A program made the translations under genes and the position numbers. Source: Undaria pinnatifida (lineage: Eukaryota; Sar; Phaeophyceae; Laminariales; Alariaceae). From it: a DNA stretch of 64,000 nt. The DNA is taken from the NCBI GenBank assembly GCA_012845835.1, contig JABAKD010000010.1, positions 2,165,501 through 2,229,500 on the forward strand. Direction: 5' to 3'. Each line of letters starts with the position of its first letter. Within the stretch, counting starts at the first letter, position 1. Shown here piece after piece: positions 24,001-34,591 of this stretch. The notes beneath the pieces were generated by a model. The model had not been told where the DNA came from. It ran no database searches and saw nothing but the letters and a program-made list of their open reading frames with translations.

Positions 24001-24620
24001 GGAAGTGAAGGCGAGCTCGGCCAAATATTGTGGTTGACTCTTGTTAAAACCCGCATATTCATGCGCACACGTCGTGCTTTTTACGGTTGGGGTCCCGAGG
24101 TTCGTGGGGGTAGTGGTGGACCGTGCGATGCGGGACAATTCTGTTTCAACTACAGCGTCGTCGTTGCCTACTCGGTGTCGGGATTCGATTAACACCGTGC
24201 AGATAGTTGTCGGTGCCGATCCGTACACAATGGCGTGACCCAATCGCTGTAATGTTTGTTGTGCGGTTGGGATTGGTCGGTTAATGGATGTGTCGGTCGG
24301 TTGGTCGCAACATGCGTTCTTGTTTCTTTTCAATCGTCGCACCTTTTTTGCTCTATGTCCCCGCTATTTTATGTCCCCAACAATCTGCTCCATGTCTCGC
24401 TTCGCTACCACCTTCGGTTCCTCTCGGGGGAAACTGATGACTGAATGAGCGTCCAAACACTTGCACAGCCGTCTCAACTGTCCCTCCACCCGCTTGTGTC
24501 CCCCGTATCCGTCCCTCGGTTCATTGCCGCCCGATCACACGTTACCCAATGGCGGCGATGTCACTTTGCCACGCGTGTGTTAAACAGGTGCCAGGAAGAA
24601 GCGGGCGGTCGATGGTCTGA
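12002..24620 (+). CDS. Interrupted gene of unknown family with an LSD1-like Cys motif; exon model
   Basis: Candidate exons with compatible phases: 12002-12117 (RTDPGRAPRLFVDKYEDP), 15522-15634 (REEVRQQMYLRFRDGIIYG), 16107-16168, 17048-17152 (VMFHGCGNGTGFIGNCYIH), 18441-18592 (GSFLFLKMDSMGDPALRLR), 18912-18985 or -18992 (DGVSIGPEATGCRP), 20164-20270 (a Ser-rich stretch), 20623-20706 (SVAAVLLMSNGLRDYLVF), 21392-21560 (IEEVITTEGLWNGRREETE), 21637-21806 (CDKCRNTLSFPSGSVFC), 22199-22339 (LPPWVQPGAFDPEADEVDDY), 23527-23565, and a tentative terminal exon 24588-24620 ending in TGA. I do not recognise the family. The exons are supported by splice signals and by phase agreement across successive joins, not by homology. 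Some may be wrong, others may be missing, and two genes could have been joined. The start lies upstream of 12002 and was not found. Confidence 0.5.
12164..12436. mobile_element. Foldback MITE with telomere-like G-rich core
   Basis: The 26-27 bp inverted ends are GTACGATAAAGTATGGAAAT (left) and ATTTCCATACTTTATCGTAC (right). The core at 12288-12335 has degenerate GGGTNGGG/GTTAGGG-type repeats (GGGTCGGGGTTGGGGTCAGG). It lies in an intron of the plus-strand gene model. Confidence 0.75.
13040..13115. repeat. Direct duplication of about 33 bp
   Basis: CCTCTAATGTGTTTCACGTT followed by ACCAAACTCGC occurs twice in succession at about 13049-13112. The surrounding 12.8-13.45 kb has open frames on both strands but no family is recognised. 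Confidence 0.8.
13930..14065 (+). mobile_element. Second copy of the poly-A-tailed short element
   Basis: Shares CGCCAGCTAGCG, AAATCGACACACGAC, ATGAAAATACGTGGAA and TGGTGAGCTTAAGGTTTATT with 9411-9557. It ends in an A-rich, no longer pure, tail (ACAAAATGAAAAAGAAAAG). It lies within an intron of the plus-strand gene model. Confidence 0.75.
14940..14974 (+). repeat. (TACTGC)n microsatellite
   Basis: Six tandem TACTGC hexamers. Directly downstream are two copies of TTGTAGACACGCCTA at about 14971 and 14992. Confidence 0.9.
15036..15092 (+). other. Two adjacent perfect stem-loops
   Basis: CCCCCC-TTGGCCTGA-GGGGGG is followed after a few bases by AGCACC-ATTCA-GGTGCT. Intronic or intergenic; role unknown. 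Confidence 0.6.
17968..18332 (+). repeat. Tandem repeat of about 71 bp, five copies
   Basis: Units contain CCAATATCCAAGCAGCCGGC, GTTGCTTCGAATGGTCGATG and CTGTAAACGACAGTTTTGTT. Spacers are T-runs. The array lies inside an intron of the plus-strand gene model and is nearly homogeneous, so it is recent. Confidence 0.95.
20995..21300 (+). repeat. (TTCGG)n-derived minisatellite
   Basis: GGTTC/GGTTCGATT pentamer-based repeats, including a higher-order unit TTTGGTCTAGTTCGGTTCGG at 21030-21085. It lies in an intron of the plus-strand model. Confidence 0.95.
21637..21806 (+). other. Exon with LSD1-type zinc-finger-like motif
   Basis: The phase-consistent exon reads CTITLCDKCRNTLSFPSGSVFC, with the pattern CxxC-R-x-x-L-x-x-P-x-G-x-x-x-x-C. 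This resembles the LSD1/LOL zinc finger (CxxCRxxLxYPxGAxxVxCxxC), but the last CxxC is not clean: CSQVVPTC has a longer spacing. It may be a degenerate or divergent finger. The match is by eye. Confidence 0.45.
22346..22618 (+). repeat. (TTG)/(TTGTTC) microsatellite and (GGT)n in an intron
   Basis: Compound array of TTG and TTC triplets followed by GGTGGT repeats, beginning just after the GTGAGT donor at 22340 of the plus-strand model. Confidence 0.95.
22619..22925. repeat. Diverged direct duplication of about 160 bp
   Basis: GTTTGCGGTAGTTTGTGCAG...CACCCATTTGG...TTTTGAAATATTC at 22620-22675 corresponds to GTTTGTGGGAGTGTGTGCAG...TACCCATTGG...CGTGAAATATTC at 22785-22845. A 229-codon minus-strand frame spans both, but most of its length is repeat. 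Confidence 0.6.
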
Positions 24621-27600
24621 CATGAAAGGCAGCACGTACCGTCGCCCGGCGTCATGGCTGGCTCATGCTGTCATTTCGCATTTTCGCGAAACGGTGTGCT
24701 GGAGGCCGAGGTCGGGTTGTCGTTCACGGCGCTTGTATGGGTCCAAGTCGCCCAGGGTATGGGCAGGGAAAGCGTGCGTGCGTTGTGGGCGCATGTACCT
24801 TGTAACACGCAAAGACAACACACCCCGTAGGACTTCTTTCCGATGTGATTTTGTCGGCGATGGGGAAAGTGCAAACGCCGAGCAACCTGCGGAAAGCTCT
24901 CGACGTGCCCGAATCCGCCATGTTCGTTGCGTGTGGCCTTTCGTGCATTTTGTTGGAGGAAATCGGCTGGGAACTTCGTCGCAGGGGGTGTGATGTCTTG
25001 TGTGTGCTATTCGGTAGAGGCCACGCCAATATTTGGGGCAGCAAGCTTGCGCACGTTGTAGCCGTCGGGCTTGAGATGCGGCAGACCCGAATCGATATGT
25101 ACGTTTGGTTCTCCAGTTCGTTGTCTTTGGATCATCGGGCGAAAGATGCGTTGCGCTATTGGAATTCGAGGGCATCGTGCTGCAGAGAGAGGGGTGTTGT
25201 GGTTCACACCCAAAAAATGCTTTCCGCTGCTTCTCGGTCCTCTTGTTACTTGGTGTTTTTTGTTCATTGATAAGTGTTTTTTTATTTCGGGGAAGCTTAG
25301 CGGGGTGGTGTCTGGCTCCCCCAGGGCGGCGGTGATAAACCAACGTTTCCGAGGACGATAACTTTATTTCGGTGTGCTGAAAATATTCCCCATAGGATGA
25401 CAAGGGATCTGGACGATGCATGCATTTTCTTGTCTTGGCTACTTTTTTTGGGTGTTGCGACCAACCGCCGTATGTGGGAGGGACAACACATGGCGAAATT
25501 GCGTGGCCTCTCGGGAATGGATCGCGGCTGACTAATGTGCCGTGCTCTGTGGAGGAGGGGAGGGGAAGGGGGGGAGACTGTTTGCGACGCAGCCATCCTT
25601 TTTTTTCCGCCGTTTTCCGGGCGTTTTGGCCGACGAGGCCCCTGCTTGACGATTGTTAGAGTCTAGTGTTGGTTGCGGGGGCGAGCGAACACCCTGTCAT
25701 CGCGGTGTTCGATTAGTCCTTAGTCGTCGCGGTCAACCCGTGTGTTTCCGGCTGCTAGTATTTGTAGCGGGTGTGGCGCATGCCGTTCTGCTGTTGGCGA
25801 GCAGAGCAGCCGACGACCTGCGGCCGGCTTGCGAAATGCGCTCCCGCCTCGAGCGAATAGTTTGAAACGGTGAGCAAGCAAACGACGCGGGCTTGTTGAG
25901 TCGGCAGCGGCCTAAAGGAAAAATGAAGGTGCATCAGGGGCGGCGCGAGGCAAAGGCGGGGTGCAGGCGGTTCGCATAGGAAAATACGGGAGTCGAAGAG
26001 GTTGATAGATGTACATGTGGGTTGTCGGTGGTGAAGTTAAGAGAAGGGGTGCGGTGGCGTGGTGCGCAGATAAGGCGGAAGCCCACGCGCGTCGTCGACG
26101 CGACGCGACTAGCGCATGGATACTGCTAACGGTTGGGGCGGAGAAGCCGTCGCGATGTAAAAAACTGATATGGGGGTCAACGGCAACAGAGAGAAGGACA
26201 ATTCGTGCCCTCAGTTTTCTGATTGGTCAATTTGTTAGTTGGTTAGTGTTCTGGTTGGGGCACGAATTGACCTGATTTGGTCATTTTTTCGTTTCTGATA
26301 TGGGAGTGATCTGATACGGGGGTGTTCAGCAGTTGTTAGTAGACTTGGGCGAGGAGATGTGAACTTTGTATCGCAGGGTAGCTTTTTGATGGGGCGGTTG
26401 CATTATGACAAGGGAACGTGAGGGATGTTTTCGTACCGGGTACGGCACCAACAGTGCTACTGCAGTTTTAGCGGCGGGTGGGTCGGGGTGGTCGTACAGC
26501 CCAAGGAGTGTTCATCCTGAAGAGACTCTGCATCATCGTAGTCTAGAAGTAAAAGTGTGAAACCGTTCTTAGCGTTTAGCTGGAGCGGTTTTCCTTTGTT
26601 CGTGCGTTTGCGCGTAGGTAGACGCCATTAGTAGTAAAGCCGTCATTTGGCGTAGCCTGTGGCGTTGTAGGTGCACGCACATGTTGCAACTGGTGCGATC
26701 GTTGCTAATCAAAGATTTCGGTTGACGGCGCCCTTAACGGGACTGACGGACAGCCGTCAAGGACCGCTTCACACTAAACCAGTATGTTACGTCTAACGAA
26801 GCATTGCCGAAGAAAACTAAACGCGTCAACCGACATCTTTGTTGCCAATTGCTGCGACGCACACACGGGTTTTTGTGGTCGTTCTTGGAGTTGCTGCGGA
26901 GAGAGCGGCCGTTTTATTTGGGGGGATCGTCGTCGTTGCTGTCCTTCATATGCACACGCGTAGTTGTTTCTGTGTTCCGGTGAAAGGTCTGGCAGAAGCT
27001 AAGCGTATAGCGCTTGCATTTGGGCGTCATCGCGACGCTAGCAATCGGGGAGGGGGGAGAAAACCCTTGCAAGGGACAGAAAAATGGGCAAGAACCGAGG
27101 CAGAGAGCTTGGTGGCAAGGTGGCATTCAAGCTCGTAAAAAGCAGTCAAGCGCACACCACTCAGTAGCATGTAAAACGAAGTGGGCCTCTTTTCGAGGAT
27201 GTTTTACGTATACAATTGTGCCTCAGGCAAAATGCACTTTTTTTTTTCCTTTGCGAACGGCAGGAGCAGCGAACGCTTTAGGCGTTACGTAGCTATTCCA
27301 CCAGTACCTGGCTTACGATATTATAGTGCACATTAATGGTTGGATCGACAAAGGGATCTGTGCCTGTCGGGGCGATGAACCACTCCACGCATTCTGCGCC
27401 AGGACTCGAGTCCAGTGAGAGGCAGTGGTTTACGTTTTTTGCGGTTCTTGTGTTGTGCTTTCTGTCTGATAATTTATTTCGCCTTTTATTATATTTTGTG
27501 CTCGTACGATGATCTACGTGGTCGTGTCAGGCGAAGATGTTTTTTCTGTTCACCGTACTGGTAATGATGTGCGTTTTTCTATGTACGAGCGACAAGTTTT

Positions 27601-28050
27601 TTTGTCTTTTTTGTTGTTTGTTTGGTTTCTCTTTTTTTTTTTTCTACTCCCTGTGTCTTCCTTGCCGCCTTGCAGAACATTTGAGCCTCTGTCTTGCGAC
27701 CACGAACTAGACTGTCGATGAGTTTTATGTCAGAATCCAACCCCACCACCAAACATGCCTTGTGGCTCATCTCGCGGTAGGTGTGCAGCGGAAGTTTCTG
27801 AGCTGCTAACGTGAGAAGCTCAATATCTCACCCCTAGGTTGACTTCGAAGGCGTTCGCTTGCCGCGCAGCCCGACCAACTAACACTTGCATGCGCTGGTC
27901 CTAAAACAACTTTTCTCATAAAAATCATCAGAATAACCGGTTCTGTATTACTTGAGCTCAACCGTAACATTACCAGAATTTGATTGGCCAAAAAGAACTG
28001 CAACCCCTACTGTGGAGCGCCTCCTCTATGGGCTCTATGGGCTCTATCAA
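24621..28050. other. Intergenic between two convergent genes; no supported gene
   Basis: Longer frames exist on both strands at 24.66-25.42 kb. One plus-strand segment reads RVWAGKACVRCGRMYL before GTAACA, but no consistent exon chain could be built. 26.8-27.1 kb has a hydrophobic open stretch with no other support. Confidence 0.4.
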
Positions 28051-31000
28051 TCAACGATCGAGGTCAAATGTGCCACCCAACGTCGACGACGGACCCGCCT
28101 CACCCTTGCGGCTCCCGAGCCGCACGAGGTCGCCGTTGATCTGCGCTCTTCTGGTATTCCCCAGTTTACTGAGGTAGTCTATAAGCTCAACCTTTTCAAG
28201 CTGTCCGGCTGTTTGTCTGTTTGTCTGCCTGTCTGATCCTATCCACATGAAGAAACGCCGCGATTAGTTCAAGCTGCCGCAGGCAAGGTCGGGCCAACGC
28301 TGGGATGTCAACTCCTCTGCACGGATACCCCCCACTTCGCGCGCCAGTCTGGAGTTGTTTGCGATTTATCCCAATGGCACCGTGCACCGGTGGCGGGAGC
28401 TTACGGCGACGCCTTCTTCACACCCTTGGTCTTGATCTTGCGCCCGTTCCATGATCGAATCCTCGTAAACATGCCCGGGAGCCTGCGAGGGGCGATGCGC
28501 GCGGCAGCCCTCCTCGAATCCGCCCCGATCTGCCGCAGCGGCAGTAACGCCCTGCGATACGTTGCGGCACCGGCATCCAAGGGGAGGAGAGGGGAGGGGG
28601 GTCAAGCGTGAGTCCACGCGGGCAGTGGGCTGAACGGCTGTCAGCGGGAAAACGCTCGTGAGGGTGGGTAGGTTGCCGAACGGATGGCGCTGTACGGGGA
28701 GGGGGATTTGCCAGAACGTGAAGATGCAGACAGACGTGACAATCTTGTTGATCGAAAATACGCTGTCAACGTCGATCGACGTCTAATTTGTGTTTCCCCT
28801 TGTCATAACAACGACATTAGGGTTAACGCCTTTAGCACTGGAAACTCTTTTTTTTTTACAAATTTACTTGAAGTTAGTATGCGGAGGGGTTTGGGGGCTC
28901 CAAAGGGGCTAACGTCACTTCCATCTACGAACGAGCTTGGGCGAGTGAGAATGAGCTACCACAGCATAACCCGCTGACGCCCCAGACACCACCAAGGCAT
29001 CCTGCTCGTACACCTTGCGTGATCCCGAACCCTTGATTATGTCAACTTTACAGTTAACATCATATGGTTTCTTCTGCAGCTGGCTCTGCTGAACGAGCAG
29101 TATCGCCGACGCGCGACGCAATACGCGTGAGGTTCGAAAATAAATTGCACGACGACCCGCACCTCAGAGTCCCAGTCTGACATAAAATTGACGCAGATAC
29201 CGTTCGGTGCCGAGACCCCACAGAACCAACAAAGACATCGGCAAAATAACACCATTAAAAAAACGCTCGGACGCACGCCCCCCACCTCCCGTTGTTGAAC
29301 CCCACCATGTGGACGCCTCCAGCGCCCTCTTCGAGCAGACGAGGGTGTAACCAAGATTCATGGGCAGAATCAAAGCCAGTCGCGAGAATCACCGTCTCAA
29401 AAGGCCCCACGGCTCCTGGCAAGCACGACGCAAGTATCGACATTAGGCATGTGAGGGAAAATAACTAGTCAAAGGGTTTCCCAGCGCTCAACGAAAAATA
29501 CCTCGAATTAGGAGCCCAGCTTAGCTTCTATAAACCGTTGCATGGGCAATCAGCCAGATCAACACAGGAATCCCAACTTAATCTGGTGCTTCACATGGAA
29601 AAAAGAAGCGCTGCTCGTAATCGCTCGAAAAAACAAGTCCTGAAGGTGTCACTCGGTGAATAGTGCATCTAGCTCCGCCGCCACAAACTATCAACAACAC
29701 TAATTTGAAGGGTTAATCTAAGCACCGCTTCCCGCATGCATTGCGTTCGAAGACTAAGCCACTAACCAACATTGACACCCATTGCAAGGGTAAGTCTCAG
29801 CACACCACGTCCCGTGTGCTTCGTGACTAAAGGTTAAGCATACATATGGACATGCACAATAATCGCGAGCAAACAGGTGCAGGAAATCTCACCCGAGTGC
29901 CTAAACCTCAGAGAGTGACCGTTCGCCCAGTCAATGGGACCGCGGACAGTTATCCGCCCATCTTGAAGCGCGGGCATCAACCGCCCCTGGAGGTGGGAAA
30001 ATGAGGTCACGGATGGAGCAGTGGGAGCAAAGTGAGCAGGGTATATGGCGTGAAAGGCCGTTACAGGCGCGACCCTTCACGCCGTGAAGATGTTGTCAGC
30101 GAGCAAAAGGGCCACATTCGATTCATTTTTGGGGCGATGAGGGTTGTCTGCGGGTCACGTGCGCGCTTTTTAGGCACCTACCGGCACCCGAAACCAAGTT
30201 GAGGTCCGATAAATGCGAGTGTGTTTGCTTGAAGATTACGTCGGCGTTGGGTTGTCTACGGTTGCTTGGCTCTTGGAAAATAGCATGCCGTCAGGGTGGT
30301 CTACGAAAGGAAACGGCGGAGACAAGCGATACATAAGACAGTTTCACGGCAGCTGAATACGCGTATCGCCGCGATCACTACTTCTGGCTGCTCTAGCAGA
30401 ACCGAAACAAGCACAATACCAACGACATAGAAACATTTCCACCAACAGCACCACCTACACCAATAACAACGCCATCACCACCACAACCGCCACTACCATT
30501 AACAATGGCAAATCACACAAGCGCCATCAACATCAACATCAATCTCTGTTAGAGAAGCACGTCTCGCCTTGTCGATGCAAGGCACACGGCCATCGGTGCA
30601 TGGGCTCCATGTTTGCTCCAATTGTGGGGGAAACACAGTTTCTCTCCACCCTTTCCCCCACTTGGCCGCCGCAAACATTGCCAGAATGAAATCGTTCGCC
30701 CGGGGCGGCAGGTATTGCACAGCCCTGGTAGGCGTTTCGATGGAAGCGGGCAAGGGTGTACGCTTATTGTGGGTGTCAGATATTACGTTTTCAACAGATC
30801 CTGTAACACGTGTGGAAGATCATTGGCGATCATACCTGAAGTGGATTTTGATGCTTACAATAAAAAAAAAATCACAACGATTTGGCGGCAGGAGATGTAT
30901 TGGATACACGACGGTATCGGCAACAAGGAAGTGTTTCATACTCCTCAGCGGGGCATTTCTAGCTCCAAACACGGGGTGGGATGCATGAGCACATCGGATC

Positions 31001-34000
31001 GCCGGCGGGAAACATTGTACCAGGTACTGCACGAGAGACATATAGCATATAGATAGTCTCGGGGGGTAGTTTCGTGTAGCCAGGCACAGGCTGGTAAGCC
31101 GGCTAAATAGATCCCCCCGGTGGGCTGCTACAGAGGTGAAAATGTAGATGGAGTGTTGCTGAAGTATTACGAGAAGAGGTGAGATTTCATACGGCGGGAG
31201 TCATGGGCAAAGCAGGCGTGGCCGAAGTTGGGCGCAAGAGAGACACAAAAACACGGCGAGGGAAAGCGGAGGGAAGCATCTTGCATAAAAAATATGGAGC
31301 GGTTTTGTGACCGGCGGGTAGGAACTAGAGTTGTCAAGGTTGCGTGCCGAGGGGTATGGCAGCCTGGTGCAAAATAAACGCTATGAACTATAGAATAGTG
31401 CCGCTTATTGGGGGGGATAATTAACAGAGGGAGGTAGAAAAAGCCAACCGTGAAAGCAAAAGGGAACTAGCGATGAGAGAGTGTGAGGCGGAACAAACCC
31501 ACCTGGTACAGAGAGGGAGAAAGGAGACACGCCATCCACGTCAGAAAACAAAAGAGTCAAGAGAGGAGTTGACATGTTTTCGCTTGCGGTGGAACGTCAA
31601 CCAGGGCATGGGGCACGAACCGGCGCTTTCTCTACATTCACCCAGCGAGGCAACAAGAAAATTGTACCGTCATATCGATACCGGTCCAGCCACTATGGAG
31701 ACTTTCGGCATTGTCGTTGGGAATATTTCCAGCGAAAAAACAAAGTGAAAGGTGACCTCGTGCCTGTGCTCACAACATCTGCCCTGTGATTGAATGGTCA
31801 ATTTACAAATGAAAGCAACCCCCACCCGCTCAGTTACCCGAGACACACCGCCGCCAAGGTACGGCTTACCTCGCCATCCACTCCAAGGACAAAGGCCCCC
31901 ATTGCCTCATGATGATCGGCGGTACCGACCGCGTGGAGATGTGCACTTTTTCTGCCCCATGGTCTAGAAGGGCTGAGCAGAGTATGATCAAAGCATGGCG
32001 GAGTCCAGAAAAAGGAGGGGCAGACGCAAAAAAACGTCACGGGGACGGCAAATATAAACCGCAGGGAAAGTGACAGGGGGCATGGCACAAGAGGGAGAAG
32101 TGGAAAGTGGTGGCGCGGTATATATCGTGCACGCGCGTAAATACACGCATAACTCAAGGCTGACCTTGTCCTCACTCGAATATCAACATTCGGAAGCAAG
32201 CATAATATTAATATTTCACCGACGTACAGAAAGACACTAGAAAAAATAAATCTGGACAAGCAATCCAGCGCGAACGCACTGCACTGTGACAAGGCTGGGC
32301 TATATCTGGCTGGCCGCGAGGGGCTGCCATATCCGAAAGACTTCTTCGGAACGGCTTGTACTTGCTCTTGCCTGCCGGTGCGTCTGGCCAAAGTTAACCC
32401 TGACACCATGCCGCCGCTACCCCATGAGAAATCGATGATGCGCTAGCCCTGCTGCGCATATCCCCAGACCATGCCGGATCGTGTAGCCCTCCTACCCCCG
32501 CGTAAAAGAAAAGGGACGGACCCATCGGTTGCGGCACGTCTGTCGAGCTGCAGAAGAAAGCCCGCCACACAGGCGACAGAAGAAACAGTCAACTACCATC
32601 CCAAAAGGGCGGCCACAACGGTCGCACTCCCACACCGAACGTGCGGATAACGGACAACCGTGACAGCTAAAGTACGCCACAAAAGTGCCTCACCGACGGC
32701 GAGGTCGCAGGCGCTGTTGCCCATGCCGACGATGCAGACGCCCCAGCCTCTGGCACGTGCTGCGAGGTCCTTTACCCTGCTGGAATGTATCACCTGGTTT
32801 TCGAGTAGAGGCACAAAGTGGAAGGCGTTTCACACGGGCGTTTTGATTTCTTCTTAGGGGGCTGGGAGGGGTGGAGTGCGTCGAAACCATAGGAAAAATA
32901 TTGAACAAATGTCTTATGTTTTGCCAATTTTCTTCGCCCGAAAATATGACACCCTACAACTCGCAGAATTGACTTGAATAAAAGGGTTCTACTTCTGCGC
33001 TCCCAGGACGGGAACGCCTTACCACCCACAACCACGAGGACGCTCTCACCAAATCGAAAATAGGTGTCAAACCGATGGGGTCATCAGATCACACCCTCCA
33101 AGAGAAAATTGGGCCCAGGCTTATCGTTGGGCGCGACGACGTCTGAGTTCAGAGCAAATCCCATCTCCTCTCACCTCCCCGGAAAATCCTTGCAGGCTTT
33201 GGACAACCTCGGGTGGCATTCTCGGTATCGCATTTTTACCCGTTGCGATCACGAGGTGCTCGCAACGTATGACGGAAATGCTCCCACCCCTTCCGAAAGC
33301 GAATGCGTGAGATGGCGGCGACGGGGGGGGGGGGTTGCATTGACCAGTCAGAACCATCAAACATGGGGAACAGCTGGCAGCAAGAGCTTTCGCTCTGCAG
33401 GACCGAGTCAGGCGTATCAACCCAGCCACAAAGTCACGCGACCTCCCCCCCGCGTGGCGCTTAGTGTACCACCCCTATCTGCGGTACGCTCCTGTGTCGA
33501 TCGGTGGGTCGGTCGGGCGGTCGTCAACGATAACTCTCGCCGCCACTTGCTACCGCCGCCTCCATACACCCACACAATCAAATAAGGCTGACCAACCTAA
33601 CCTTGCATGGACCCCTCCTCTAATGAAAAGGGGCGCATCCATAACACACCTTCGGAACTGAACGCGAATGCATCCCGCTACTGGAGTGCCTCCTGGCCCC
33701 TGGGTGGGCACCGACTCTCGCTCGGCCCAAATTACTTCAGTTTCGAAGGACACGTCTAAGTCGAATCTCCGGCGGTATCCTCGCAGATATCGCACGAAGC
33801 TCGGTGCAGAAATGTCGGAAGAACCTGCAGCGGAGAACCCCTCGCGCGGTACAGGCCACCCAGGCAATCCACAGTGGGTCCGCCTTGTCGTAATCTGCAA
33901 GCCTTCGTACTGCCCGCCCCATGCACCGCAAACGCTGTCAGACCTTGCAGCAGAGAAAGTGGAGGAGAGGACGAGGAGGAGGAAGGGGAGGAGGGGGAGG

Positions 34001-34591
34001 AAGGGAGGAGTGAGGGGGAGGAGGAGAGGGGGGCGGGGAGGACGAAGAGGAGGGGGGGGGGGGAGAGATGTGAGCGGGGAGAAGGGGGATGAAGAGGAGG
34101 CGGCGGCGAAGGTGTTGGTGACTTCGACGGTATGACGCTGAAGAAATGGTTGACTTCTCTGAGTTAAGGTGACAAGCAGACAGCAACAGCAGCAGTAGCT
34201 TTCTCGCCTCGGATAAAACAACACAAAAATGAGCAAGATTCGCATGTTTCAATAGCTCAGACCTCGGAGCTTGCTTCATATCTCGTTTTCGTATAACAAC
34301 TGGCAGCACGCACCGGCCACCGACCGGCTTGCTGGGACGAAGGCCGAATAGTCGCGACGCAATAGGTGGGTATCTCGAGGCTACCGTGACGGCATCAAGC
34401 TCAACATAAATGTGGTCAACAAAACGCACCTCGAGATGTCGATTCCGACTACCTTCCTACCCCCCCACACCACTACCACGAAAACCTCACCTCTCAAGTA
34501 TCAACACTCCAGCCTCGCCTTGAACCCTCAGGCAAGCTGCCGCGCTCAGTCCGCTTGCCCCGGCACCAACGACCACCACCCGGCAAAAAGA
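28051..34591 (-). other. Flavin-containing monooxygenase (FMO/YUCCA-like) half of the fusion protein
   Basis: Domains in order: FAD motif GAGASG; GAWGGQYEGLQITT and SFVRYLRGYRRRFDL (the usual FMO 'FxxYLxxYxxxF' region); CEHLVIATGKNAIPRMP (first ATG motif); FSGE|VIHSS, the FMO fingerprint FxGxxxH; VCIVGMGNSACDLA, the NADPH-binding GxGxSx motif; HGAEKVHISTRSVPPIIMR; DGRVPCIDKARRASLTEIDV; FETVILATGFDS, the FMO 'ATGF' motif; HMVGFNNGR|ALLPLRQIGADSR near the end. These enzymes use NADPH, FAD and O2 to oxygenate soft nucleophiles or carbonyls. The fingerprint normally ends in Y/F (FMO) or W (Baeyer-Villiger enzymes); here the equivalent residue is Val (HSSRV), so substrate class cannot be read from it. 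The C-terminal tail after KTKGVKKAS is unlike the family and tentative. Confidence 0.87.

Noticed and set aside
24663-25421. 252-codon minus-strand frame and overlapping 182- and 141-codon plus-strand frames
   Set aside because: No family motif, no consistent neighbouring exons, and frames on both strands overlap; coding status undecided.
29008-29091. Minus-strand segment SQLQKKPYDVNCKVD between the ATGF exon and the FMO end
   Set aside because: Has passable splice borders, but including it breaks the phase; skipping it joins HMVGFNNGR directly to ALLPLRQIG, as in the family.
33550-34245. 231-codon minus-strand frame taken as one exon
   Set aside because: Only its middle part is FMO-like; the Pro/Ser-rich front is the purine-tract intron read backwards, and the exon starts at an acceptor at 33935.
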